In this document: in pieces, positions 52,004-61,172 of the stretch
How positions within the stretch are numbered: position 1 is the stretch's first letter
How the letters are laid out: each line of letters begins with the position of its first letter
From: Alkalispirillum mobile
Lineage (GTDB): Bacteria; Pseudomonadota; Gammaproteobacteria; Nitrococcales; Halorhodospiraceae
Reading direction: 5' to 3'
DNA length: 64,000 bases
Assembly (NCBI RefSeq): GCF_003664325.1
Contig: NZ_RCDA01000001.1
Coordinates: forward strand, 558,001-622,000
Notes under the pieces: generated by a model
Database searches by the model: none
The model's input: the letters and a program-made list of their open reading frames with translations, nothing else
Told to the model about the DNA's origin: nothing
Translations under genes and position numbers: made by a program

Positions 52004-52261
52004 GGTCCTCTCCGGACGATTGGCATTTTCCTGTGGTTAAGCGAGATTCGTGCCACTTTTGCAGGCCACTGTTTTCACCAGTTTTTCAAACGGTTTTATT
52101 CCCCACCTCCGCAATGCCCCTTTCTGGTGACGGGTTACCGTCGTCGCGCGGGCAACGGACTGCCGGTCTGCTGACGCTATACCGGCAATCCACTGCCGCC
52201 GACCCTGCCGGGCGCCGTCAGCCGCGCCGGATGGGGTGTACAATCAGTGCAGGAGCCCGCG

Positions 52262-53464
52262 ATGAAAATCACCCACACCACACCGACACTGGAGATTCGC
52301 GGGGCGAACATCGCTCGGCCGGCGCTCGCCCTGCGCCTGGACCAGGTGCTGCAGGCCACGGTGCGCACCGGCCCGGATGGCCGTATGGCGCTGGAGATGG
52401 CCAACCACCTGCTGGGGGCACGCTCCGAGATACCCCTCCGCGAGGGGGACCGCCTGACCCTGCAGGTGGCGGAACTGCAGCCGCGAGTCAATCTGAAGGT
52501 GCTGGAGCACCGCGGCCGGGAACCCGCCATTAACAACGCCCTGCGCACGTTGCTCCCGCAGCAGGGCACGCTGACGCCACTGCTGGAACAGTTGGGCAAC
52601 CTGGCGCGTACCGGCGTGGAGAGCAGTCAACGCGCCGCCCTGCCGGCACCGGTGCGCGAGGCCGTGCTCGCCGTCCTCGCCAGTACCCCCAGCGCCGAGC
52701 AGGCCAGTCGGCCGGAGGGCCTGCGCGAGGCCTTGCAGCGCTCCGGGCTGCTGCTGGAGTCCCGGCTGGCTGCGCTGCTGCAGGGGCCAGCGCCGCAGCA
52801 GGCCGGCAGCGCCGGCGCGCAGTTGCTCAATCAAGACCTGAAGGCCGCTCTGCTGCGGCTGGCGGCCCGCATCCGCCAGCACGCCGCTGGTGGCGCCCAG
52901 GCCCAGAGCGGGCAACCCCAGGGCACCGGGGCGGGTCAGGAGTCGGCCGCCGGCCGCGCCGCGCCCCTGCCTACGGGCATGCCCGCCGACGGTTTGCTGG
53001 CCCTGCTGCTGCGCCAGACGGAAAGCGCGCTCGCCCGCCTGCAATTGCTGCAGGTGCAGACCGCCGCCCTGGAACAACGGCTGGATTTCACCATCGACCT
53101 GCCCCTCAAGCATGGGGAGGACCTGGATCTGGTCCGGATGCGGGTGCGCGAGGACGAGGCCGGTGGGTCCGGCGACGAGGAAGACGCGGGGCGCTCCCTG
53201 GAGCTGCGTCTCGGCTTCGACTTCCGCGCCACCGGTCCGTTGGACGCCATCATCCGGCTGCGCGGCGAGACAGTGAGCGTGGCCTGGTGGGCGGAGCGCC
53301 CCCCGACGGTGGCGGTGCTGGACGAGTTGCTCCCCCACCTGGAGTCGCGGCTGCGGGCGCAGGGGTTCGAACTGGGCTACGTGGTCTGCCAACAGGGGCA
53401 GCCGCCCCAGGCCCCGGACGCCTACAGCGGCGAGCGCCGCCCTCTACTGGACCTGAAGGCCTGA
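52262..53464 (+). CDS. FliK-like hook-length control C-terminal protein
   Basis: 400 residues from the ATG at 52262 with AGGAG at 8 bases. The N-terminal and middle parts are low-complexity (Ala/Gln/Leu/Arg-rich), and the C-terminal 130 residues carry a FliK-type domain (LELRLGFDFRATGPLDAI; VAWWAERPPTVAVLDELLPHLESRL). FliK measures flagellar hook length and talks to FlhB. Followed within 4 bases by an FlhB C-domain homologue. These stand-alone FliK/FlhB pairs are common in gammaproteobacteria outside the main flagellar locus; precise role unknown. Confidence 0.8.
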   Translation: MKITHTTPTLEIRGANIARPALALRLDQVLQATVRTGPDGRMALEMANHLLGARSEIPLREGDRLTLQVAELQPRVNLKVLEHRGREPAINNALRTLLPQQGTLTPLLEQLGNLARTGVESSQRAALPAPVREAVLAVLASTPSAEQASRPEGLREALQRSGLLLESRLAALLQGPAPQQAGSAGAQLLNQDLKAALLRLAARIRQHAAGGAQAQSGQPQGTGAGQESAAGRAAPLPTGMPADGLLALLLRQTESALARLQLLQVQTAALEQRLDFTIDLPLKHGEDLDLVRMRVREDEAGGSGDEEDAGRSLELRLGFDFRATGPLDAIIRLRGETVSVAWWAERPPTVAVLDELLPHLESRLRAQGFELGYVVCQQGQPPQAPDAYSGERRPLLDLKA

Positions 53465-53468
53465 GCGG

Positions 53469-53810
53469 ATGAGCGATCGGGACGAGAAACACACCTACGA
53501 GGGGAAACGCCGGCTCGCGGTTGCGCTGGAGTACGGCGGCCAGGGTGCGCCGCGGGTGACCGCGAAAGGGGCCGGCCCGCTGGCCGAGCGCATCATTGAG
53601 CTGGCCGCAGCGCACGAGGTCCCGCTGGACACCGACGCGGACCTGGTCGCGGTGCTCTCGCAGCTTGACCTGGAACAGGAGATTCCGGAGTCGCTCTACC
53701 GCGTGGTGGCGGAGGTGATCGCCTTCGCCTACCTGGTGAAGGGGCGTGTCCCCGAGGGCTGGCACAATGACGGGGGACCGGCCCCGGACGGGCCGGACCG
53801 GGAGGACTGA
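53469..53810 (+). CDS. FlhB C-terminal-domain homologue (export switch-like)
   Basis: 113 residues. RRLAVALEYGGQGAPRVTAKG is the FlhB/YscU cytosolic-domain start (the canonical NPTH cleavage loop is changed, here GQGAPRV), and ESLYRVVAEVIAFAYLV is the conserved C-terminal helix. No membrane domain. Lacks the autocleavage NPTH motif, so it probably cannot self-cleave. Translationally linked to the FliK-like gene. Confidence 0.85.
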   Translation: MSDRDEKHTYEGKRRLAVALEYGGQGAPRVTAKGAGPLAERIIELAAAHEVPLDTDADLVAVLSQLDLEQEIPESLYRVVAEVIAFAYLVKGRVPEGWHNDGGPAPDGPDRED

Positions 53811-53813
53811 GCC

Positions 53814-54227
53814 CTACTCCTGCGCGCCCGCCTGGGGGCCGTGCAGCCGGACGATCAGGTCCGCCTCCACCTGGCCGACACCGCAGGTGTCCATGATCTC
53901 CGCCGCCGCCATGCCCTTGCGCGCCATGCGGATGGCCTGCTCGTAACCGGTGCTCGCCGGCCCGCTCTGCGCCACCTGCTCCATGCGCGATTTGAGCCGG
54001 GTCAGCTCCTGGTGGGTCTGGGCCATCTGGTCCCCTGCCCCCAGCGCGGCGGCGGAGAGCCCCTGGTACTGCTCGTTGGTCCGTCGCAGGCTGCGCTCCA
54101 GCCCCTCGACCCGCTGCTCCAGCCGCCGCGCTGCTGCCACCGCCCGCCAGCTCACCAGCAATGCCAGCAGGACCAGCACCAGGGCCCCGGCGGCGAGATA
54201 GAGGGGAAGGGCGTCAGGCAGTGGCAT
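53814..54227 (-). CDS. DUF2802 membrane protein
   Basis: 137 residues. One N-terminal transmembrane helix (LYLAAGALVLVLLALLVSWRA), a coiled-coil (RRLEQRVEGLERSLRRTNEQ) and the DUF2802 motif near the C-terminus: GYEQAIRMARKGMAAAEIMDTCGVGQVEADLIVRLH. DUF2802 often occurs near motility or flagellar genes, as here next to the FliK/FlhB pair. Function unknown. Confidence 0.82.
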   Translation of the reverse strand: MPLPDALPLYLAAGALVLVLLALLVSWRAVAAARRLEQRVEGLERSLRRTNEQYQGLSAAALGAGDQMAQTHQELTRLKSRMEQVAQSGPASTGYEQAIRMARKGMAAAEIMDTCGVGQVEADLIVRLHGPQAGAQE

Positions 54228-54229
54228 GC

Positions 54230-55615
54230 TTATTTGCGTCTCCAGGTGGTGCCCTGTGGACCGTCTTCGAGGATGATACCCCGTTCGGCGAGCGTATCGC
54301 GAATGCGATCCGCCTCGGCAAAGTCCTTGTTCTTGCGGGCCTCGGTGCGCCGTTCCACCAGCGCGTCGATCTCGGCGTCGTCGTCACTGTCGGCCCCGCC
54401 TCCGCGGAGGAAGGCCTGCGGGTCGTCCTGCAGCAACCCGAGCACGCCACCCAGATCCTTGAGCAGCGCGCCCATGGCGGCTGCCCCCTGGTCGTCCTGC
54501 TGGCGCAGCCGGTTCACCTCCCGGGCCAGGTCGAACAGCACCGCCAGCGCTTCGGGGGTGTTGAAGTCGTCGTCCATGGCGGCCTGAAAGCGCGCCCGGT
54601 ACCCTTCGGGGTCCGGGTCCGGTACAGGCGCCTCCGGCAGGCCGCGCAGCGACAGGTAGAGGCGCTCCAGCGCCCCCTGCGCCTGCTGCAACCCGTCCCG
54701 CGAGTAATTGAGCGGGCTGCGGTAGTGGCTGCTGAGCAGGAACAGGCGCACCGTCTCCGCCCGGTGCTCGGCCAGCACCTCGCGCACGGTGAAGAAGTTG
54801 CCCAGCGACTTGGCCATCTTCTCGTCGTTGATGCGGACATGGCCGTTGTGCATCCAGTAGTTGACGAAAGGATGGCTGGTCGCGCACTCGCTCTGGGCAA
54901 TCTCGTTCTCGTGGTGGGGGAACTTCAGATCCAGCCCGCCGCCGTGGATATCGAAGTGCTCGCCGAGAATCTCCGTGGACATGGCCGAGCACTCGATGTG
55001 CCAGCCTGGTCGACCATCACCCCAGGGGGAGGGCCAGGCCGGTTCTCCGGGCCGCGCCGCTTTCCACAGGGCAAAGTCCACCGGGTCCCGCTTGCGCTCA
55101 CCCACCTCCACCCGGGCCCCGGCGCGAAGGTCCTCCAGCTTTTCGCCCGACAGCCGGCCGTAGTCCGGGTAACTCGCCACGGAGAAATAGACATCGCCCT
55201 CATCGGTAGCGTAGGCGTGGCCCCGCTCGATCAGCCGTTGGATCATGGCGACGATCGGGTCAATATGGCCCGTGGCCCGCGGCTCGTGGTCCGGCGGCAG
55301 CACGCCCAGCGCCTCGGCGTCCTCGTGCATGGCGGTGATGAAGCGCTCGGTGAGCGCGCCCATGGGCTCACCGAGCTCTGCGGCACGCCGGATGATCTTG
55401 TCATCGATGTCGGTAATGTTGCGCACGAAGGTCAGCCGATAGCCCTGATGGCGCAGGTAGCGGGCCACCATGTCGAATACCACCAGCGCCCGGGCGTGGC
55501 CCAGGTGGCAGTAGTCGTAGACCGTCATGCCACACACGTACATGCGCACATGGCCGGGATCGATGGGCTCGAAGCGCTCTTTACGCTGGGTCAGGCTGTT
55601 GTGGATGTGCAGCAT
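54230..55615 (-). CDS. cysS: Cysteinyl-tRNA synthetase
   Basis: 461 residues from [13 protein letters not shown] (ATG at 55613-55615, with GGAAG upstream), length equal to E. coli. An upstream ATG at 55645 has no ribosome-binding site. HIGH-type motif [10 protein letters not shown] (about 31-40), KMSKS-type KMAKSLGNF (about 267-275), and zinc-binding Cys/His residues. Attaches cysteine to tRNA-Cys in the cytosol. gltX lies 43 bases upstream on the same strand. Confidence 0.95.
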   Translation of the reverse strand: MLHIHNSLTQRKERFEPIDPGHVRMYVCGMTVYDYCHLGHARALVVFDMVARYLRHQGYRLTFVRNITDIDDKIIRRAAELGEPMGALTERFITAMHEDAEALGVLPPDHEPRATGHIDPIVAMIQRLIERGHAYATDEGDVYFSVASYPDYGRLSGEKLEDLRAGARVEVGERKRDPVDFALWKAARPGEPAWPSPWGDGRPGWHIECSAMSTEILGEHFDIHGGGLDLKFPHHENEIAQSECATSHPFVNYWMHNGHVRINDEKMAKSLGNFFTVREVLAEHRAETVRLFLLSSHYRSPLNYSRDGLQQAQGALERLYLSLRGLPEAPVPDPDPEGYRARFQAAMDDDFNTPEALAVLFDLAREVNRLRQQDDQGAAAMGALLKDLGGVLGLLQDDPQAFLRGGGADSDDDAEIDALVERRTEARKNKDFAEADRIRDTLAERGIILEDGPQGTTWRRK

Positions 55616-55658
55616 TCCGGCTTCCGTTGTCAGGTCTGTTTCCATGAGTGGACGTGTT

Positions 55659-57095
55659 TCAGGACGGATTCGCCGTGGCCAGTTCCCGCGCCTGCTCCAG
55701 GCGACGGCGGGCCACCTCCGCCGGCATCAGCGCGAAGACCGGGCCCAGCTCCGGGCCCCGGCACAAACCGGTGAGCGCGGCACGCAGCGGCATGAACAGC
55801 CCCTTGCCCTTGGCCCCGGTGGCCTTGCGCACGGCCTTGGCCAGGGCGGAGAAATCGCCCCCGGCGGTGTCGAGCTCGTCCAGGGCCGCGGCGTAAAACT
55901 GCGGCCCGGCCTCCCGGATCACGTCCTGCGTGGCCTCCTCCGGCTCCGGCAGTTCACCGAAGACCCGCCGGCCCCACGCCGCCAGATCGGCGGGAAAGGC
56001 AATGTTGTCGCGCACCGCTGCCAGCAGCGCCCGGCGCTGATCAGCGGAGAGATTATCCGGCAGCTGCTCGAGCCAGGGCGCCAGGGTCGGGTCATCGGCC
56101 TTGTGGACCGCCAGCTGCTGCCAGTGGGTCAGCTGGTGGCGGTCGAACCGCGCCGGGGCGCGGCCCAGGGCGTCGGTGGTGAAGTGGTCCGCGAGCCCCT
56201 GCAGGTCCAGCAGCTGCGACTCCACCTCACCCGTGTAGTGATGCCCCAGCCGCGCCAGGTAGTTGAGCACCGCGCCGGGCAGCCAGCCGGCCTCGCGCAA
56301 CTCCTCCACCGACAGGCTGCCGTTGCGCTTGGACAGCGGCGCGCCATCCTCGCCGGTGATCAGGTTGATGTGGCCGTAGGTCGGCTGCGGCAATCCCAGG
56401 GCCTCCAGCAGCATCAGCTGGCGCGGGGTGTTGGTCAGGTGGTCTTCACCGCGCAGCACATGGGTCACCCCCATCAGCGCATCATCCACGGCGTTGCAGA
56501 AGAAGAAGGCCGATGTGCCGTCCGCCCGCCGGATGATGAAATCGCCGATCTCCTCCGTGGGGAAGCGCTGTTCACCGCGTACCAGGTCCTGGAAGGTGAC
56601 GGTCTGCTCCGCCGGCACCCGGAAGCGCAGGGTCGGCTTACGCCCCTCGGCCTCGCGCCGCGCGCGCTCCTCCGTGGTCAGGTGCGCGCAGGTGCCGGCG
56701 TACCGAGGCGGCTTGCCGGAGGCGCGCTGGGCCTTGCGCGAGAGCTCCAGCTCCCGCTCGGTGCAGTAGCAGGGGTAGGCCAGGTCGGCAGCTACCAACT
56801 GGTCGTAGTAGCGCTGGTAGACCTCGCCCCGCCCGGACTGCGCATAAGGACCGGCATCGCCGCCCGCCTCGGGGCCCTCGTCCCAGTCGAGACCCATCCA
56901 GCGCAGATCGGCCATCAGGGCTCTGGCGTGGGCCTCGCTGCTCCGCGCCTGGTCGGTGTCCTCCATGCGGAGCAGGAAGGCGCCGCCGGCGCTGCGGGCC
57001 AGCAGGGCGTTGAACAACGCCGTGCGCAGGTTGCCCAGGTGCATGCGGCCTGTGGGGCTGGGTGCAAATCGGGTTTTAACGGTTTTGTTGGTCAT
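55659..57095 (-). CDS. gltX: Glutamyl-tRNA synthetase
   Basis: 478 residues. Class I signature [18 protein letters not shown] (HLGN as the HIGH motif, about 13-22) and SKRNGSL as the KMSKS motif. A Cys-containing zinc knuckle [11 protein letters not shown] lies near 108-118. It charges tRNA-Glu for translation and tetrapyrrole supply. Divergent from lpxH. Confidence 0.95.
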   Translation of the reverse strand: MTNKTVKTRFAPSPTGRMHLGNLRTALFNALLARSAGGAFLLRMEDTDQARSSEAHARALMADLRWMGLDWDEGPEAGGDAGPYAQSGRGEVYQRYYDQLVAADLAYPCYCTERELELSRKAQRASGKPPRYAGTCAHLTTEERARREAEGRKPTLRFRVPAEQTVTFQDLVRGEQRFPTEEIGDFIIRRADGTSAFFFCNAVDDALMGVTHVLRGEDHLTNTPRQLMLLEALGLPQPTYGHINLITGEDGAPLSKRNGSLSVEELREAGWLPGAVLNYLARLGHHYTGEVESQLLDLQGLADHFTTDALGRAPARFDRHQLTHWQQLAVHKADDPTLAPWLEQLPDNLSADQRRALLAAVRDNIAFPADLAAWGRRVFGELPEPEEATQDVIREAGPQFYAAALDELDTAGGDFSALAKAVRKATGAKGKGLFMPLRAALTGLCRGPELGPVFALMPAEVARRRLEQARELATANPS

Positions 57096-57225
57096 AACCG
57101 CGCTATGTTAGCCGGCCGGCCTCATCCCGCGCAAAACCGGCTGCCGACAAACACCCGTTTTGCGTCCACGACAGGCGGCGCAGTATCCTTTCCCCTGCGA
57201 TTGCATGACCGACAAGAGGACGCCG

Positions 57226-57978
57226 ATGACAGCCCAGCGGGCCCAGACCCTGTTTATTGCCGACCTGCACCTGGACGAACAGCGCCCGGAGATCGTGGAG
57301 CTGTTCCTGGCCTTCCTCCAGCAGGCGCAGCACGAGGCCGAGGCGCTCTACATCCTCGGCGACCTGTTCGAGGTCTGGCTGGGTGACGACACGCTACCCC
57401 CAGAGCACCCGGTGCTGGCGGCCATGCGCGAGTTCACTGCCAGCGGCACCCCGCTCTACGTGATGCACGGCAACCGGGATTTCCTGATGGGCGATGGGCT
57501 CGCCGAGCTGACCGGCTGCACGCTGTTGCCCCAGGAGACCGTGATCGACCTCTACGGCGAACCGACGCTGCTGCTGCACGGCGACAGCCTCTGCACCGAC
57601 GATGCCGAGTACCAGGCATTCCGCAGCATGGTGCTGGACCCGAAATGGCAGGCCGAGTTTCTCTCCCTGCCCCTGGAGCAGCGCCTGGCCAAGGCCCGTG
57701 AGGCCCGCGACCACAGCAAGCAGCGCAACAGCATGCTGGCCGATGAAATCATGGACGTGAACGGCGACGCGGTGGCCTCGGTGATGCGCCAGCACGGGGT
57801 GCTGCGCATGATTCACGGCCACACCCACCGGCCGGCGGTGCACGAGTTCGAACTGGATGGCGAGCCGGCAGATCGTATCGTCCTGGGTGACTGGTTCGAT
57901 CAGGGCAGCGTGTTACGCTGCACCCCCGACGAGTGCCGGCTGGAAGGCCTGACCATGCAGGATCTGCAGGAGAGCTGA
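57226..57978 (+). CDS. lpxH: UDP-2,3-diacylglucosamine hydrolase
   Basis: 250 residues from the ATG at 57226 (AGAGGA upstream). The calcineurin-like metal motifs are intact: FIADLHLDE, GDLFEVWLGDD, GNRDFLMG, and HGHTHRP near 204-210. LpxH releases UMP and lipid X precursor in lipid A synthesis. Its stop is 2 bases before the thiD start, so the two are co-transcribed. Confidence 0.93.
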   Translation: MTAQRAQTLFIADLHLDEQRPEIVELFLAFLQQAQHEAEALYILGDLFEVWLGDDTLPPEHPVLAAMREFTASGTPLYVMHGNRDFLMGDGLAELTGCTLLPQETVIDLYGEPTLLLHGDSLCTDDAEYQAFRSMVLDPKWQAEFLSLPLEQRLAKAREARDHSKQRNSMLADEIMDVNGDAVASVMRQHGVLRMIHGHTHRPAVHEFELDGEPADRIVLGDWFDQGSVLRCTPDECRLEGLTMQDLQES

Positions 57979-57980
57979 CG

Positions 57981-58808
57981 ATGACTGAGACCGCCACTGA
58001 CGCACAGGCCGTGGAACCCCGGGTACTGGTCATTGCCGGCTCCGATTCCGGCGGTGGCGCCGGCATCCAGGCGGACATCAAGACCATCACCGCCCTGGAC
58101 GCCTACGCCGCCACCGCTATTTCCGCCCTGACCGCGCAGAATACCCTCGAGGTGAGCGACATCCTGCCGGTTCCGCCCGATTTCCTGCAGGCGCAGATCA
58201 CCGCCGTGCTCGGCGACATCGGGGCGGACTGCATCAAGACCGGCATGCTCCACGACGTTCCGGCGATCGAGACGGTGGCCATGGCGCTGCAGACCCAGGC
58301 GCCGCGCACCCCGGTGGTGGTGGATCCGGTCATGGTGGCCCAGAGCGGCGCCGAATTGCTGGCGGACTCCGCGGTGGAGTGCCTGCGCGAGCAACTGCTG
58401 CCCCGCGCCACCCTCCTCACCCCGAACCTGCCGGAGGCGGAGAAACTGCTCGGCCGCACCCTGGCGGACCGGGACGCCCGCATCGCCGGTGCACGGGAGC
58501 TGCTGGAACTAGGGCCGGACGCGGTGCTGCTGAAGGGCGGCCACGCCACGGAGGGCGACGTGCTGGACGTGCTGGCGGATGCAGAGGGCACCGAGTGCTT
58601 CGAGGCCCCCCGCCTGCCCACCCGCAACACCCACGGCACCGGCTGCACGCTGGCCAGCGCCATTGCCGCCGGCATTGCCCAGGGCCTGCCGGTGCGCGAG
58701 GCGGTAGTCCGCGGGCGCGCCTACCTGCACGAGGCCCTGCGCACCGCCCGCGATCTCGGCCAGGGCCCCGGGCCGGTGAACCACCGGCACACCGTCCGCC
58801 CCTTTTAA
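57981..58808 (+). CDS. thiD: Hydroxymethylpyrimidine/phosphomethylpyrimidine kinase
   Basis: 275 residues, GCAGGAG upstream of the ATG at 57981. Ribokinase-like fold with VIAGSDSGGGAGIQADIKT (about 16-34), TGM at the pyrimidine site and NTHGTGCTLASAI (about 217-229) holding the catalytic Cys/Asp region. It makes HMP-PP for thiamine. The C-terminal GPVNHRHTV is typical. Convergent with the copper operon. Confidence 0.93.
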   Translation: MTETATDAQAVEPRVLVIAGSDSGGGAGIQADIKTITALDAYAATAISALTAQNTLEVSDILPVPPDFLQAQITAVLGDIGADCIKTGMLHDVPAIETVAMALQTQAPRTPVVVDPVMVAQSGAELLADSAVECLREQLLPRATLLTPNLPEAEKLLGRTLADRDARIAGARELLELGPDAVLLKGGHATEGDVLDVLADAEGTECFEAPRLPTRNTHGTGCTLASAIAAGIAQGLPVREAVVRGRAYLHEALRTARDLGQGPGPVNHRHTVRPF

Positions 58809-58820
58809 GGCGCGGCGCCC

Positions 58821-59276
58821 CTAGTGACCGTGTCCGTGACCGCCGCCGCGGTGGTCGCGGACCGGCGCCTGCACGCTGATCTCGCTGCCGTCGTCCAGTT
58901 CGAGGATGACCTCCACCTCGCTGTCCGTTTCCGGCATGGCCGGGAGTTCCATCAGCATCACGTGCAGACCGCCCGGCTCCAGGGCCACCGATTCACCCGC
59001 CGGCACCTCGATATACTCCACCTCGCGCATCCGCATGACGCCGTCATCGTGGATATGGGTATGCAGTTCCACGCGCTCGGTGGTCCCAGGCGCCTGCCCG
59101 CGCACCACCCGCACGTCCTCGTCCGAGCTGTTGTGCAGCTCCATGTAGGCCGCGGTGGAGTGGTGCCCGGGCGGCATCGCGCGCACCCAGGGGTCGCTCA
59201 CCTCCAGCGCCTGGGCCGATGCCATGACCGCCCCGCCCAGCAGCGCGCCCAACGAAACCAACGCCTTTAGCTTCAT
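58821..59276 (-). CDS. Copper chaperone PCu(A)C
   Basis: 151 residues from the ATG at 59274-59276. A signal peptide (MKLKALVSLGALLGGAVMASA) precedes the PCuAC domain: WVRAMPPGHHSTAAYMELHN, VELHTHIHDDGVMRMREVEY and GGLHVMLMELP, which supply the Met/His copper ligands. The end is a His/Gly tail (HRGGGHGHGH), probably an extra copper-binding extension. It delivers Cu(I) to cytochrome oxidase. Confidence 0.9.
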   Translation of the reverse strand: MKLKALVSLGALLGGAVMASAQALEVSDPWVRAMPPGHHSTAAYMELHNSSDEDVRVVRGQAPGTTERVELHTHIHDDGVMRMREVEYIEVPAGESVALEPGGLHVMLMELPAMPETDSEVEVILELDDGSEISVQAPVRDHRGGGHGHGH

Positions 59277-59292
59277 CGTGTTCCTCCGCTTG

Positions 59293-59940
59293 TTATTGTT
59301 CCGCTTGCTCATCCCAGGCGAGTGCATCCTGCAGCGCCACCGCCAGCTCACCGGGGTCCATGCCATGGGACAGGATCTCCTGCAGCGCGCCGTCGCGGTC
59401 CACCAGGTAGAAGAAGGATGAATGGTCCACCAGGTAGCCCGCCTCTTCGTCCCCGTCGACCCGCCGGTAGGCGGCCCCGTAACGGTCCGCCACATCGCTG
59501 ATCACCTCGGGATCGCCGGTCAGGCCCAGGATATCCTCGTGGAACCAGCGGGTGTAATGGTCCAGGTGCTCCAGGGTGTCCCGCTCCGGGTCGACACTGA
59601 TGAACAGGGGCTGAACCTCCGCCTGCTGGTCCTCGTCCAGCTGCTCCAGCGCGCCGGCGATGCGGGCGAGCGAATCCGGGCAGACGTCCGGGCAGAAGAC
59701 ATAGCCAAAGTAGATAAGCACTACCTGGCCCTGGAAGTCGCTCAGCGAGACCTCGCCCGCTTTACTGGTCAGGGTGAAGTCGCCGCCCACCGGCTCGGCG
59801 GCAAGCTCCAGTTGCTGGTGCCCGGCCTGCTCCGCACCCTCAGGGGACTCACCCAGCCCGACCACCACCCAGTAAAGGGCGCCGATCAGGAGCAGAATCA
59901 ACAGGACCAACAGGGCCGTGAGTCGTTTATCGTTCTTCAC
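59293..59940 (-). CDS. SCO1/SenC family copper chaperone
   Basis: 215 residues. One N-terminal membrane anchor (LLVLLILLLIGALYWVVV) and a thioredoxin-fold domain with the copper motif FCPDVCPD (about 83-90) and distal His in VDHSSFFYLVDRDG. It delivers copper to the Cu-A site of oxidase. Encoded with PCuAC and the downstream membrane protein in one operon. Confidence 0.93.
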   Translation of the reverse strand: MKNDKRLTALLVLLILLLIGALYWVVVGLGESPEGAEQAGHQQLELAAEPVGGDFTLTSKAGEVSLSDFQGQVVLIYFGYVFCPDVCPDSLARIAGALEQLDEDQQAEVQPLFISVDPERDTLEHLDHYTRWFHEDILGLTGDPEVISDVADRYGAAYRRVDGDEEAGYLVDHSSFFYLVDRDGALQEILSHGMDPGELAVALQDALAWDEQAEQ

Positions 59941-59943
59941 AGA

Positions 59944-60462
59944 CTACTCCGAATCCAGGGCCTCGGCGGACAGGTCACCGGCCTCGTCACGGCGGGTCTC
60001 GAACCGGAAGCGTGCGGTACGAACGGCCTCCTCATCCTCCCCGCGATGCAACATGACCGTGGCCTCCCAGGTCATGCGGTCGGTCACGCACAGGGGCAGG
60101 ATGCCCTCGCTGTGCCAACGGTCGCCCTGCGCTTCCAACTCCGGGCGGTTGTACCCCATGTACATTTCCAGCCCTTGAAAATCGACCTGTACACGATCAG
60201 GCGCCAGCGGCCCGCTCACCTCCGCCTCGAGTTGCAGGCGGGTCTGCATGCGGATCGGCCGCGGGGTGATCTGGAAGGTCAGGTGTGTCCCGTCGTCCCA
60301 CTGCGCCTCGCAGGCACCGCTGTGCAGGTCGCAGTCACCCACCACCTCGGCCTCGTCGCCCACGGACGGTTGCAAAAGAGAAGGCCCCCTCCAGCCCAGC
60401 ACGATAAGCAGGGCGAGGATGAGGGCCATAAGAACCACAGTGAGGATCTGATTAATGGACAC
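59944..60462 (-). CDS. Membrane-anchored protein of the copper operon, unknown
   Basis: 172 residues. An N-terminal membrane anchor (ILTVVLMALILALLIVLGW) is followed by a periplasmic beta-rich domain with three Cys (GDCDLHSGACEAQW, LCVTDRM). The first gene of the SCO operon: it ends 3 bases before the SCO1 gene. The Cys-containing hairpin DCDLHSGACEA may bind metal. I do not recognise the family. Confidence 0.72.
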   Translation of the reverse strand: MSINQILTVVLMALILALLIVLGWRGPSLLQPSVGDEAEVVGDCDLHSGACEAQWDDGTHLTFQITPRPIRMQTRLQLEAEVSGPLAPDRVQVDFQGLEMYMGYNRPELEAQGDRWHSEGILPLCVTDRMTWEATVMLHRGEDEEAVRTARFRFETRRDEAGDLSAEALDSE

Positions 60463-60740
60463 GCCGTTACCTTAGCAGGAAGCAGGCCAACTTATGACGA
60501 CATAAAAAACAGTCACTTACTGATATGCGTCTCGTGCCAATCAGGGTATATCACGCAGCCGGTGTGTGAAATGCCACAGTGCGGATAACCGCGGCGCCGC
60601 CGGCACGGGCGGGTACGCGGTTCCGGGCTACCGGCCGTCGGGGCACGGAACGGGGAAGCCAGACGCACGAGGGCCGGACAGGACGCACGCCCTGCCCGGC
60701 CCCACGGAAACCGCCCTGCACGGGTGGCAGGGCGCGCCGG

Positions 60741-60935
60741 TTATTGCGAGTGCCCGGGGTGGCGCTGACTGCCCGGAATCCGCTCGCTTCCCAAGTCCGG
60801 CTGTCCGTCGCCCGGCTCTCTGGATTTGCGCACAAAGAAGGCGATAAAGAAGGCCGCCATGCCGATAATGAACACAATGACCGACAGCGACAGGATGCCG
60901 ATCCAGGACGTTAACAGTTCTATCCAGAGTTCCAT
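60741..60935 (-). CDS. DUF3149 small membrane protein
   Basis: 64 residues. MELWIELLTSWIGILSLSVIVFIIGMAAFFIAFFV is the DUF3149 pattern: a short amphipathic start and one membrane helix, then a hydrophilic tail. Function unknown; often near cytochrome or copper genes. A small inverted repeat lies upstream. Confidence 0.75.
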   Translation of the reverse strand: MELWIELLTSWIGILSLSVIVFIIGMAAFFIAFFVRKSREPGDGQPDLGSERIPGSQRHPGHSQ

Positions 60936-60986
60936 AAGCCTAAATCCCTTGACTCTCTAACCGTGGAGGACCGCCCGCAGTGCGGG

Positions 60987-61035
60987 AAAGACCCAGCTAA
61001 CCACTCAATTTATACGCACTTTAATTGGGGTCTTT
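60987..61035. other. Inverted repeat upstream of the HD-GYP gene
   Basis: AAAGACCC (60987-60994) is mirrored by GGGTCTTT (61028-61035) around an AT-rich centre. It could be an operator for a dimeric regulator or an RNA structure. Confidence 0.35.
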
Positions 61036-61172
61036 CAAAGATCATCTAGCGATGCAGCGGTGTGTGCAAGGGCCTGTGACAACGTGCCGCAACGGCCTCG
61101 TCCCGCTAGTCCGCCCTTTTTCATTCCTTATTGCTGGGTAATAATGAACGCAAATACCTGCGGGAAAATGGA

